64,000 bases of DNA from Candidatus Omnitrophota bacterium (GTDB taxonomy: Bacteria; Omnitrophota; Gorgyraeia; JAUYCX01), in assembly GCA_030692045.1 (NCBI GenBank), contig JAUYCX010000035.1:186001-250000 (forward strand). The letters run 5' to 3'. The translations under genes and the position numbers were made by a program. Position 1 is the stretch's first letter. Each line of letters opens with the position of its first letter. A model generated the notes under the pieces. It saw only the letters and a program-made list of their open reading frames with translations, had not been told where the DNA came from and searched no databases. Of this stretch, positions 51,875-59,973 are shown piece by piece.

Positions 51875-53596
51875 ATGAAAAACATTGAAATTGCCACAAT
51901 CTTTCGTAAGATTGCCAACATTCTGGAGATTAAGGCAGATAATCCATTTCGCATCCGCGCCTATGAAAGAGCTGCGCAAAATTTAGAAGGATTAACTGAA
52001 GATTTAGAAACAATTACCCAAGAAAACCGTTTACAACAAATCCCCGGTATTGGCAAAGACTTAGAAAGCAAAATCAAAGAATTTCTGCAAACCGGAAAGA
52101 TTAAGTTTTATGAAGACTTACAAAAAACTATTCCTCTGGGTCTGTTGGAGATTTTAAACATCCCTTCAGTTGGACCAAAAACAGCCAAACTTTTATATGA
52201 AAATTTAAAAATAAAGAATATTGAGGATTTGGAAAAAAAGGCTAAGACTGGAAAGCTTATCGGCTTACCTAATATCCAACAAAAAACTGTAGAAAATATC
52301 CTGCGCGGTATTGAAATCCTAAAAAAGGGCAAGGAACGCATGCACTTGGCAATGGCTTCAAATGCAGCTGAAGAATTTATGAAGCCTCTTGGCAAATTAT
52401 CTGAGGTTAAAAAGATAAGCGTTGCTGGAAGCCTTAGGCGAATGAAAGAAACTGTGCGAGATATTGATATTTTGATTGTTTCTACTCAACCAAAAAAAAT
52501 AATGGATGTATTTAGCAAATTAACTCCTGTAAAACAAATACTGGCAAAGGGTGAAACTAAATCTTCAGTTTTAACTAAAGACAACATTCAAGTTGATCTA
52601 AGGGTGGTAGAGGCAAAAAGTTTTGGTGCAGCACTATTATATTTTACTGGCTCAAAAAATTTTAATATAAGATTGCGGCAGCTGGCTTTAAAAAAACAAC
52701 TCAAAATCAATGAATACGGCATATTTTCTATGAAAGGAAAAACAGAAAAGTATTTAGCTGGAAAAACCGAAGAGGAAATCTTTAAACAATTAGGCATGGA
52801 TTATGTTGTGCCAGAATTAAGAGAAGACAATGGAGAAATTGAGTTAGCTTTAAAGGGAGAGGTACCAAAATTAATTGAACTTAAAGATATCAAAGGAGAT
52901 TTTCATTGTCATTCTATCTATTCTGATGGCGGAAATTCCATTTCTGAAATGGCAGAGGTTGCAATAAAAAAGGGATATAAATATATTGCCTTAACTGACC
53001 ATTCTCAAAGCCTCAAGGTTGCCAATGGTTTAAACCTCGCAGATTTAAAACGCAAAAAAGAAGAGATTGAAAGGCTTAACAAAAATTTTAAGGATTTCAG
53101 AATTCTGTTTGGAACAGAGATTGAAATTGATAAAAATGGCGATTTGGATTACAAAGAAAAAACCCTCTCAGAATTTGATATTGTGGTTGCGGCAATTCAT
53201 TCTGGCTTTAAGCAGTCAAAGGAACAGTTAACCAAAAGAATTGTCAAGGCTTGCAGGAATAAATATGTAGATATAATCGCTCATCCAACTGGCATTTTAT
53301 GGGGAACCAGATACGCCTATGAATTGAATTTTGATGAAGTGTTTAAAGTAGCAAGTGATACTGGGACATTTTTAGAAATTAATGCCTTTCCCAATCGCCT
53401 GGATTTAAATGATATCCATTGCCGCAGAGCAAAAGAATTAGGCGTGAAATTGGCAGTCGGCACCGATGCACATACATCTGAACAATTGAATATGATGAAT
53501 TTGGGTATTGCTGTGGCTCGGCGTGGCTGGCTTAGCAAAGAGGATGTAGTAAACTGCCTTCCTTTAGAAGAATTGAGAAAGGTAATGAAAAAATGA
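51875..53596 (+). CDS. polX: PolX-type DNA polymerase with PHP domain
   Basis: A 573-residue family X polymerase. Order: helix-hairpin-helix region (LQQIPGIGKDLESKIKEFL, NIPSVGPKTAKLLYENL), the nucleotidyltransferase palm with RDIDILIV and VDLRVV, and a C-terminal PHP domain (GDFHCHSIYSDGG, ALTDHSQS, AHPTG, VGTDAHTSE) with 3'-5' exonuclease potential. It works in gap-filling base-excision repair in other bacteria. It overlaps apbE by 4 bases. Confidence 0.94.
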   Translation: MKNIEIATIFRKIANILEIKADNPFRIRAYERAAQNLEGLTEDLETITQENRLQQIPGIGKDLESKIKEFLQTGKIKFYEDLQKTIPLGLLEILNIPSVGPKTAKLLYENLKIKNIEDLEKKAKTGKLIGLPNIQQKTVENILRGIEILKKGKERMHLAMASNAAEEFMKPLGKLSEVKKISVAGSLRRMKETVRDIDILIVSTQPKKIMDVFSKLTPVKQILAKGETKSSVLTKDNIQVDLRVVEAKSFGAALLYFTGSKNFNIRLRQLALKKQLKINEYGIFSMKGKTEKYLAGKTEEEIFKQLGMDYVVPELREDNGEIELALKGEVPKLIELKDIKGDFHCHSIYSDGGNSISEMAEVAIKKGYKYIALTDHSQSLKVANGLNLADLKRKKEEIERLNKNFKDFRILFGTEIEIDKNGDLDYKEKTLSEFDIVVAAIHSGFKQSKEQLTKRIVKACRNKYVDIIAHPTGILWGTRYAYELNFDEVFKVASDTGTFLEINAFPNRLDLNDIHCRRAKELGVKLAVGTDAHTSEQLNMMNLGIAVARRGWLSKEDVVNCLPLEELRKVMKK

Positions 53597-54555
53597 TATT
53601 TTTCAGAGGTCAGAGTTCAGATGTCAAAAGACAGATTATTTTTCTGTTTTCTGTTTTCTGTTTTCTGTTTTCTGGCTGCGGAAAAAACCCATACCACAAA
53701 TCCACACAATTGCTGATGGGCACATTTGTGGAGGTTATTTCAGATGATTCTAAAGCTGCACAAATTGCTTTTGCAGAAATAAAAAGGTTAGATGAGCTTT
53801 TAAGTAAATTCAATCCTTTAAGCGAAATTTCCAGATTAAATAAAACAGGATACTTAAAGGTAAGCCCTGATACATTGATGGTTGTTAAAAAAGCCAAGAA
53901 ATTTTCCCAAGAAAGTGGAGGCGCATTTGATATAACTGTTGCGCCCTTAGTAGATATTTGGAAACAAGCAATACACACAAAACAACTGCCCAAAGAAAAT
54001 AAGATATATTTGGCAAAACAATTAGTGGCAAGTAATGACATAATTATTGATGAAGAAAATTCTAGTATTAAATTTCTAAAGAAAGGCATGCAGATTGATT
54101 TAGGAGGCATTGCCAAGGGCTATGCAGTAGATTGCGCAGTTAAAAAACTAAAATCCGCCGGCATAAAATCTTGTCTTATCAATGCCGGCGGCAATATGTT
54201 TGCCATTGGCAAAAAAGGAAATCGCCGCTGGAAAATCGGCATAAGGCATCCGCGTAAACCCAATAAAATAATCGGCTATATATTCTTGGAAGACAATGCA
54301 ATAGCTACATCCGGTGACTATGAACAATATTTTATGGTTAGCAATCAACGTTTATCACATATCGTTGATCCTAAAACCGGTTATCCGGCGAACAACAATG
54401 TATCTTCTGTTACGGTTGTATCTTACGACGCCACAACTTCTGATGCCCTTAGCACTGCAATTTTTGTTTTAGGAAAAGAAAAGGGAATAGAGTTAACTAC
54501 GAAATATAAAGACACAACCGCAATTGTTTTGACAAATAATGATTTAAAGGAATAG
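53593..54555 (+). CDS. apbE: ApbE, FAD:protein FMN transferase (lipoprotein)
   Basis: A 320-residue flavin transferase that attaches FMN to threonine residues of target proteins. Seen: MGTFVEVI, the FAD-binding GGAFDITVAPLVDIW, IDLGGIAKGYAVD, NAGGNMFAIG, and the metal site near DATTSDALSTAIFVLG. The signal peptide core (FLFSVFCFLFSGC with lipobox FSGC) is encoded by five copies of a 7-base TTTCTGT unit at 53641-53675. The gene starts in the polX stop (ATGA). Its neighbours nfnA and nfnB are flavoproteins but not typical targets. Confidence 0.92.
   Translation: MIFFRGQSSDVKRQIIFLFSVFCFLFSGCGKNPYHKSTQLLMGTFVEVISDDSKAAQIAFAEIKRLDELLSKFNPLSEISRLNKTGYLKVSPDTLMVVKKAKKFSQESGGAFDITVAPLVDIWKQAIHTKQLPKENKIYLAKQLVASNDIIIDEENSSIKFLKKGMQIDLGGIAKGYAVDCAVKKLKSAGIKSCLINAGGNMFAIGKKGNRRWKIGIRHPRKPNKIIGYIFLEDNAIATSGDYEQYFMVSNQRLSHIVDPKTGYPANNNVSSVTVVSYDATTSDALSTAIFVLGKEKGIELTTKYKDTTAIVLTNNDLKE
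53641..53675 (+). repeat. Heptanucleotide tandem repeat inside the apbE signal peptide
   Basis: Four perfect TTTCTGT units and a fifth ending TTTCTGG. Because 7 is not a multiple of 3, gain or loss of a unit shifts the apbE frame. Read through, 21 bases give the hydrophobic residues FLFSVFC. Confidence 0.85.
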
Positions 54556-54557
54556 CT

Positions 54558-55397
54558 GTGTTTGAAATTATTCAAAAACAAATACTGGCAAAGGGCATAA
54601 AAAAACTAGTAGTTATGGCACCTCGGGTTGCTAAAAAGGCGCTGGCTGGCCAATTTGTAATGGTAATGCCAAAAGAAAAGGGGGAGAGAATTCCTCTAAC
54701 TATTGCGGATTCTTCTTCTCAAAATGGAACTATAACTTTAATCTTTCAAGAAGTAGGTTTTTCCACAAAAAAATTAGGACAATTAAAAGTAGGACAAAAT
54801 GTTTCCAGCATACTAGGGCCTTTGGGTAAACCCACTGAGGTTGCAAAATTAGGAACTGTTGTGTGTATAGGTGGAGGGGTAGGCATAGCTGAGGTTTATC
54901 CGGTAAGTTGTGCTTTTAAAAATGCAGGCAATGAAGTGATAGGTATAATTGGAGCGCGCAACAAACAACTTATCATTCTGGAAAAAGAGATGAAAGAAAT
55001 CTGCAATCAGCTGTATGTAGCAACAGACGATGGCTCTTATGGACAGAAAGGCTTTGTCACAGATGCACTTAAAAAATTGTTAGAGGCTAAAAAGCATATT
55101 GATTTAGTTTATGCCATTGGCCCTGTTAAAATGATGCACGCGGTTTCAGAATTAACTCGCCCCTTTAGGATTAAAACATTAGTAAGCCTTAATCCAATTA
55201 TGGTTGATGCCACAGGCATGTGCGGCTCCTGCCGTGTAACAGTAGCAGGCAAAACCTATTTTGGCTGTGTAGATGGACCTGAATTCGACGCACATTTAGT
55301 TGATTTTAAAGAATTGGAAGCCCGTTTGAATTTATTTAAGGAGCAAGAAAAATGCCTTCTGCCAAAATGCCCAAGGCGCCAGTCTCAAAGCGCATAA
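54558..55397 (+). CDS. nfnA: NfnA-like ferredoxin-NADP reductase alpha subunit
   Basis: A 279-residue flavoprotein of the PyrK/NfnA type: FAD domain (AGQFVMVMP, RIPLTIADS), NAD-binding VCIGGGVGIAEVYPVSCA, and a C-terminal 2Fe-2S site with cysteines in TGMCGSCRV and FGCVDGPEFD. In NfnAB it couples NADH and ferredoxin to reduce NADP by electron bifurcation. GTG start follows apbE by 2 bases. It overlaps nfnB by 46 bases. Confidence 0.92.
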   Translation: MFEIIQKQILAKGIKKLVVMAPRVAKKALAGQFVMVMPKEKGERIPLTIADSSSQNGTITLIFQEVGFSTKKLGQLKVGQNVSSILGPLGKPTEVAKLGTVVCIGGGVGIAEVYPVSCAFKNAGNEVIGIIGARNKQLIILEKEMKEICNQLYVATDDGSYGQKGFVTDALKKLLEAKKHIDLVYAIGPVKMMHAVSELTRPFRIKTLVSLNPIMVDATGMCGSCRVTVAGKTYFGCVDGPEFDAHLVDFKELEARLNLFKEQEKCLLPKCPRRQSQSA

Positions 55398-56755
55398 GAA
55401 ATTTCCAAGAGGTTGCTTTAGGCTTTAGTAAAAAACAGGCGATAGAAGAAGCTAAACGTTGTTTGCAATGTAAAAACCCGACTTGCCGAAAGGGCTGTCC
55501 TGTGGAGATTGATATCCCGGCTTTTATTAAATTGATTGCTGAAGGAAAACCAATGGATGCTTTGCGTAAAATTAAACAGAAGAATAATCTTGCTGCAATT
55601 TGCGGTAGAGTTTGTCCTCAGGAAGACCAGTGTGAATATGCTTGCATATTGGGCAAAAAAGGAAATCCCATTAATATTGGAGCATTGGAAAGATATGCAG
55701 CTGACAAAGGAAAAACTCAACAAGAAAGACCACAGACTATAGACCATAGACCATCGACCAAGGTTGCTGTGGTTGGCTCTGGCCCTGCTGGCTTGACAGC
55801 TGCAGCTGACCTTGCTAAAATGAGTTACTTAGTAACACTTTTTGAATCTTTGCATTTGCCAGGCGGAGTCTTAATGTATGGCATACCTGAATTTCGCCTG
55901 CCTAAAGACATTGTTTTAGCCGAAGTGGAATATATTAAATCATTAGGGGTTAAGCTTGAAACCAATGTTTTAATCGGTAGAACTTATACAATGGAAGAAC
56001 TTTTCAATGAAGGGTTTAAAGCAATTTTTATGGGAACCGGGGCGGGTTTACCGCAATTCTTAAGTATCCCCGGAGAGAACTTAGACAGGGTTTATTCGGC
56101 AAATGAATTCTTAACCCGCATTAATTTAATGAAGGGATATTTATTTCCCAAATATTCAACACCTATTAATATGGGAGAGAAAATCTCTGTTTTAGGAGGC
56201 GGCAATGTTGCCTTTGATTGCGCCAGAGTTGCTATTAGACTTAAAAAAGAAGTTATCATAGTTTATCGCAGAACTGAAAAGGAAATGCCAGCCAGAAAAG
56301 AAGAAATAGAAAATGCCAAAGAAGAAGGTTTAAAATTTTCCTTGCTTACACAGCCCATAGAAATTATTTCTGATGAGAAAGGATTTGTTAAGGGATTAAA
56401 GTGTATTAAAATGAAGTTAGGAGAAGCTGATAGCTCTGGCAGAAGAAAACCGGTTCCCATTGAAAATTCTGAATTTATTTTAAATTGCGACACAGTAATT
56501 GTAGCTATTGGACAGAATCCTAATCCCTTGCTTGCCAAAGCCACACCCCAACTAAAAACCAATGAAGATGGAACCATCTGGGTGGATGAAAATTTTATGA
56601 CTTCAATTGAGGGTGTTTTTGCCGGTGGAGATATTACAACAGGTGCGGATACTGTAATTTCTGCTATGGGTGCTGGCAAAAAAGCAGCTGTAGCAATAGA
56701 TAAGTTTATTAAAAATAAATACCTAATGTCTAAATCCGTATTAGGAAAAAGTTAA
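55352..56755 (+). CDS. nfnB: NfnB / glutamate synthase small subunit-like oxidoreductase
   Basis: A 467-residue protein. N-terminal two-cluster 4Fe-4S domain (CLQCKNPTCRKGCPVEI and CGRVCPQEDQCEYAC), FAD motif AVVGSGPAGLTAAADLA, GGVLMYGIPEFRLPK, NADP motif SVLGGGNVAFDCARVA and the final GVFAGGDITTGADTVISAMGAGK. Such proteins are either GltD or NfnB; the adjacent nfnA favours NfnB. ATG at 55352 follows AAGGAGCAAG. It is 1 base from panB. Confidence 0.93.
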   Translation: MPSAKMPKAPVSKRIRNFQEVALGFSKKQAIEEAKRCLQCKNPTCRKGCPVEIDIPAFIKLIAEGKPMDALRKIKQKNNLAAICGRVCPQEDQCEYACILGKKGNPINIGALERYAADKGKTQQERPQTIDHRPSTKVAVVGSGPAGLTAAADLAKMSYLVTLFESLHLPGGVLMYGIPEFRLPKDIVLAEVEYIKSLGVKLETNVLIGRTYTMEELFNEGFKAIFMGTGAGLPQFLSIPGENLDRVYSANEFLTRINLMKGYLFPKYSTPINMGEKISVLGGGNVAFDCARVAIRLKKEVIIVYRRTEKEMPARKEEIENAKEEGLKFSLLTQPIEIISDEKGFVKGLKCIKMKLGEADSSGRRKPVPIENSEFILNCDTVIVAIGQNPNPLLAKATPQLKTNEDGTIWVDENFMTSIEGVFAGGDITTGADTVISAMGAGKKAAVAIDKFIKNKYLMSKSVLGKS

Positions 56756-56756
56756 T

Positions 56757-57584
56757 ATGAATAATAAGATTACTGTAAATGACATTTTATCCTTGAAGTG
56801 TAAACGCAAGATAACTATGCTTACAGCCTATGACTTTCCTTTAGCATCGCTAGTTGACCAGGCTGCAATTGATATGATTTTGGTGGGCGATTCCCTGGCA
56901 AATGTAGTTTTGGGACTTAAATCCACAACTGAAGTGGGTATGACTGAAATGCTTACATCTGCTAAAGCGGTAAAAAGAGCAGTGAAATCAGCTTTAATCA
57001 TTGGCGATATGCCTTATGAGTCTTATCAAATTAATCCTGCAGAGTCAGTGAAAAATGCCAAACGTTTTATAGAAGAAGCGGGCTGCGACGCAGTTAAACT
57101 AGAATGGTTTGATAAATGCTTGGAAGTAACCCAGCAAATTATCAAATCAGGAATTCCTGTGATGGGACACATTGGTTTAACACCCCAAACTGCAGAAACA
57201 TTAGGCGGTTTTAAAGTACAGGGCAAAGACGCAGAGGCAGCAAAAAAACTAATACAACAGGCAAAGGATTTAGAAAGCTTGGGTTGTTTTAGCATAGTCT
57301 TAGAGTGTGTCCCGGATAAAGTGGCAGGGCTTATTACACAGCAATTAAAAATCCCAACTATTGGCATTGGCGCAGGGGTTGCTTGCGATGGCCAAGTTTT
57401 GGTTAGCCACGATTTGTTAGGCTTATTCGAACGCTATAAACCCAAATTTGTAAAACAATATATCAACTTATCTGCTTTAATTTTAGAGGCCATAAAACAA
57501 TACAAACAAGAAGTTTTAGAAGAAAAATTTCCCGGTCCCGAACACAGTTTTACGATTAAAAAAGAAGAGATGGATAAGATTTAA
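56757..57584 (+). CDS. panB: PanB, 3-methyl-2-oxobutanoate hydroxymethyltransferase
   Basis: A 275-residue barrel enzyme that adds a hydroxymethyl group from methylenetetrahydrofolate to make ketopantoate. Signatures: KRKITMLTAYDFPLASLVD, ILVGDSLANVVLG, GDMPYESYQ, VKLEWFD, MGHIGLTPQT and IGIGAGVACDGQVLVSHDLLG without the last residue. PanE, the next pantothenate enzyme, is encoded at 47553. Confidence 0.96.
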   Translation: MNNKITVNDILSLKCKRKITMLTAYDFPLASLVDQAAIDMILVGDSLANVVLGLKSTTEVGMTEMLTSAKAVKRAVKSALIIGDMPYESYQINPAESVKNAKRFIEEAGCDAVKLEWFDKCLEVTQQIIKSGIPVMGHIGLTPQTAETLGGFKVQGKDAEAAKKLIQQAKDLESLGCFSIVLECVPDKVAGLITQQLKIPTIGIGAGVACDGQVLVSHDLLGLFERYKPKFVKQYINLSALILEAIKQYKQEVLEEKFPGPEHSFTIKKEEMDKI

Positions 57585-57599
57585 AGAGAGGAGTGTTTA

Positions 57600-58112
57600 A
57601 TGAAGAAAATATTTTTTCTGACGTTGGCAATTTGTATGATAATTCTTATACAAAAATCTGAAGCTGAACAAATGTCTATTCCTATAATTGAACGCGGCAA
57701 GAAAGTTTCTATTGAATATAGGCTGCGTTTAGCTGACGGAACTGTGGTAGATAGTAACGTAGGCAAGGCCCCCTTAACTTACATTCAAGGAGCTCAACAA
57801 ATAATTCCTGGATTAGAAAGACAGCTAGAAGGAATGAAGCAAGGAGAAGCAAAGAAAATTGAGGTTTCTATCAAAGAGGGCTATGGAGAATATAAGTCAT
57901 CTCTTATACAGGAAATTCCCAAAAACTCAATTAACTCTGCAGATTTATCCGTAGGCGCAAAATTATATTCTCAAGATAATTACGGAAGAATGGTTACTGC
58001 AGTGATTAAGGAAATCAAAAAAGACACTCTTGTTATTGATATGAACCATCCTTTGGCAGGAAAGAATCTTTATTTCGATGTCAAGGTGATAAAGATTGAG
58101 AATGCCAAGTAG
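57600..58112 (+). CDS. FKBP-type peptidyl-prolyl isomerase, exported
   Basis: A 170-residue protein: signal peptide about 1-21 (FFLTLAICMIILI, cleavage near SEAEQ), then a SlyD-like FKBP domain with VSIEYRLRLADGTVVDS, PLTYIQGAQQIIPGLERQLEGMK less the last residues, and an insert-in-flap region ending VIKIEN. It probably assists folding outside the cytoplasm. AGAGAGGAG precedes ATG. Confidence 0.87.
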   Translation: MKKIFFLTLAICMIILIQKSEAEQMSIPIIERGKKVSIEYRLRLADGTVVDSNVGKAPLTYIQGAQQIIPGLERQLEGMKQGEAKKIEVSIKEGYGEYKSSLIQEIPKNSINSADLSVGAKLYSQDNYGRMVTAVIKEIKKDTLVIDMNHPLAGKNLYFDVKVIKIENAK

Positions 58113-58153
58113 AACAAGCATTTAAAAAATTAAAATCAATCTTGGGAGGACAT

Positions 58154-58450
58154 ATGTTAGATAAAATGAAAAAAATTTTTGAATTACAAGGAAAAATTTC
58201 TCAAATTAAGAAAGAATTGCAAGCTACAACTGTAGAAGCTACACGCAGTGATGGAGGGATAAAAATAGTAATGAATGGGGAGCAAAGGGTTTTATCCCTG
58301 GATATTTCAGATGCTTTAATTGTAGCCCAAGATAAAGAACGCCTTAAAAAGGATTTGCAGGATTGTATAAATGAAGCAATAAAAAAGGCGCAAGAACTTG
58401 CCACACAAAAGGCAAAAGAAATTACGGGATTAGATATTCCCGGAATATAA
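58154..58450 (+). CDS. YbaB/EbfC family nucleoid-associated protein
   Basis: A 98-residue YbaB-like protein: N-terminal helix (LDKMKKIFELQGKISQIKKEL), the strand pair with GGIKIVMNGEQRVLSLDIS, and a C-terminal helix. YbaB dimers bind DNA. ATG at 58154 is chosen because GGGAGGA lies 6 bases upstream; an in-frame TTG at 58142 is less likely. recR and dnaX, its usual neighbours, are absent. Confidence 0.85.
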   Translation: MLDKMKKIFELQGKISQIKKELQATTVEATRSDGGIKIVMNGEQRVLSLDISDALIVAQDKERLKKDLQDCINEAIKKAQELATQKAKEITGLDIPGI

Positions 58451-59310
58451 TGAGAGCAAAACAAACTGTTTTAATATTAGCAATCATTTTGTTGATTGCA
58501 TCTGGCTGCGCTTCAAGTTTGAAGGTCTTGGTAGGCAAAGAAAAACTGGTGCGCATTCCTCAGATTGTAGCCCATCTTGAACCAACCTTAGAGAAAGATA
58601 AATTTTTAGTTTTTGGCAAAATTGTTTTGCAGAATCCCGGTGAAAGCGATTTAATTTTAGGCAAGATAAATTTAACCCTGCAAGACGAATCCGGAAATGT
58701 TCTTGGCAAAACCGAGGTTGACTGGCAAAGACAGAGTCTAAAATCCAAAGATACACTCCTTGCACCAGTAAAATTTATACTGCCTTTAGAAGTTTTAAAC
58801 AAAGACTTAATACAGGTAACCCTTTTCACAAACCTCATCTACAAAAAAGCAAATATCCAGCTTCCCATTAAAAGTAAAATCGCAGTTTTGCATCTAAAAT
58901 CTCTTAAAGACAGCCTGATGGGGCCTCTGGAATTAACAATCCATTCAAAATTACACTCTGACATCTTAGGGAATGCCTCAATAGAATATACTCTGGATAT
59001 AGTTAATCCTTTTAATGTGGATTTGGAAATGGAAGAGGCAAGTCTAAAAATTTACACAAATGAAAAGCCAGACATTGGCAAGGTTAGCTTAACTAAAATT
59101 TTGCTTATCTTTAAAAAACAAACTCAAGTCAAAGGAACCATAAAACTTAAAAAGGCTTTTAGCGCAATAATCATAAAGGAATTTTTAGATGGCCATGCTG
59201 TAAGGGCCAAATTAAATGGAATTCTGCGTATTCCCAAAACCGATATCTTAATTCCTTTTAAGATAGAGTCTGTTCAAGAAATAGATTTCAGTTTATTTTC
59301 AAAAAAGTAA
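58450..59310 (+). CDS. Lipoprotein with LEA-type-2 / WHy-like repeats
   Basis: A 286-residue protein with lipobox IASGC at about 15-19. The mature part contains two beta-sandwich segments like LEA14/WHy domains: FGKIVLQNPGESDLILGKINLTLQ at about 56 and IEYTLDIVNPFNVDLEMEEASLKIY at about 178 (each less some residues). Such domains occur in desiccation and envelope proteins; no precise function is known. The start overlaps the YbaB stop. Confidence 0.75.
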   Translation: MRAKQTVLILAIILLIASGCASSLKVLVGKEKLVRIPQIVAHLEPTLEKDKFLVFGKIVLQNPGESDLILGKINLTLQDESGNVLGKTEVDWQRQSLKSKDTLLAPVKFILPLEVLNKDLIQVTLFTNLIYKKANIQLPIKSKIAVLHLKSLKDSLMGPLELTIHSKLHSDILGNASIEYTLDIVNPFNVDLEMEEASLKIYTNEKPDIGKVSLTKILLIFKKQTQVKGTIKLKKAFSAIIIKEFLDGHAVRAKLNGILRIPKTDILIPFKIESVQEIDFSLFSKK

Positions 59311-59337
59311 TTTTTTATGGTATAGGAAAGTTCTGAG

Positions 59338-59358
59338 TCTGCCAACGAAGTTGGCAGA
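59338..59358. repeat. Perfect GC-rich hairpin upstream of the ACT-domain gene
   Basis: TCTGCCAAC (59338-59346) / GTTGGCAGA (59350-59358) with loop GAA, followed by CGAAG. No U-run. It belongs with other GC-rich mini-palindromes here (14282-14368, 20591-20614, 59828-59847). Confidence 0.7.
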
Positions 59359-59388
59359 CGAAGTTTCTTGAAGAAAGAGAGGTGTAAA

Positions 59389-59790
59389 ATGGCAGGTCCA
59401 AGATTAGTTGAACAATTAGTTATCACAACCGAAGATAAACCAGGAATGCTTTCAGATGTAACAGAGGTAATTGCCGGGCTCAAGGTAAATATAGAGGCAA
59501 TTTGCGCTTATGGCATGGAAGGAAAGGCGATATTTTACATCATCACCCGCGATAATACTAATGCAAAAAAAGCGCTCTTATCAAAAGGCTGGCAAGTAAA
59601 AGAGGATGAAGTGGTGGTTGTGGATTTGGAAAATAAACCCGGGGCATTAAATAAAATAGCCGCAAAACTAAAAGCTTCCGGGATTAATCTTCTGTATTGT
59701 TATGGCTCAACTGGCGAAAGAGATACTTTTCCGTGTCATTTTGTATTTAAAGCAGAGGATAATAAGGCAGCTTTTGCAGCATTAAAATAA
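59389..59790 (+). CDS. Tandem ACT-domain protein
   Basis: A 133-residue protein consisting of two ACT domains: residues about 5-68 (LVITTEDKPGMLSDVTEVIAGL less the end) and about 72-130 (VVVDLENKPGALNKIAAKL). No catalytic domain is present. Related stand-alone proteins bind amino acids and regulate metabolism; the ligand is unknown. ATG at 59389 follows AGAGAGGTG. Confidence 0.82.
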   Translation: MAGPRLVEQLVITTEDKPGMLSDVTEVIAGLKVNIEAICAYGMEGKAIFYIITRDNTNAKKALLSKGWQVKEDEVVVVDLENKPGALNKIAAKLKASGINLLYCYGSTGERDTFPCHFVFKAEDNKAAFAALK

Positions 59791-59827
59791 GATTAGATAC
59801 TTAGTAGGAATTACAATACACAAATTC

Positions 59828-59920
59828 CCTGCCTGACGGCAGGCAGGCGCAAAAACGCAAAAAATTCTTTGCGATTTTGCGGTGTAGTACTGACTTTCTC
59901 AGTAATTTTGCGCTTTTGCG
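59828..59920. repeat. GC-rich hairpin joined to a degenerate CGCAAA palindrome
   Basis: CCTGCCTG (59828-59835) / CAGGCAGG (59840-59847), 8-bp perfect stem with loop ACGG. It is followed by GCGCAAAAACGCAAAA and TTTGCGATTTTGCGGTGT, a degenerate copy of the family at 5175-5253. The stretch 59791-59973 holds no gene beyond the glyS promoter. Confidence 0.65.
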
Positions 59921-59932
59921 ATTACAATTCCC

Positions 59933-59961
59933 TTGCTTTTTAAAAAATTTTAGGGTAAAAT
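59933..59961 (+). promoter_or_regulatory. Promoter of glyS, giving a very short leader
   Basis: TTGCTT (59933-59938), 17-base spacer and TAAAAT (59956-59961). The ATG is 12 bases downstream of the -10 box and has no Shine-Dalgarno. Confidence 0.6.
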
Positions 59962-59973
59962 AAAAAACTTGTT

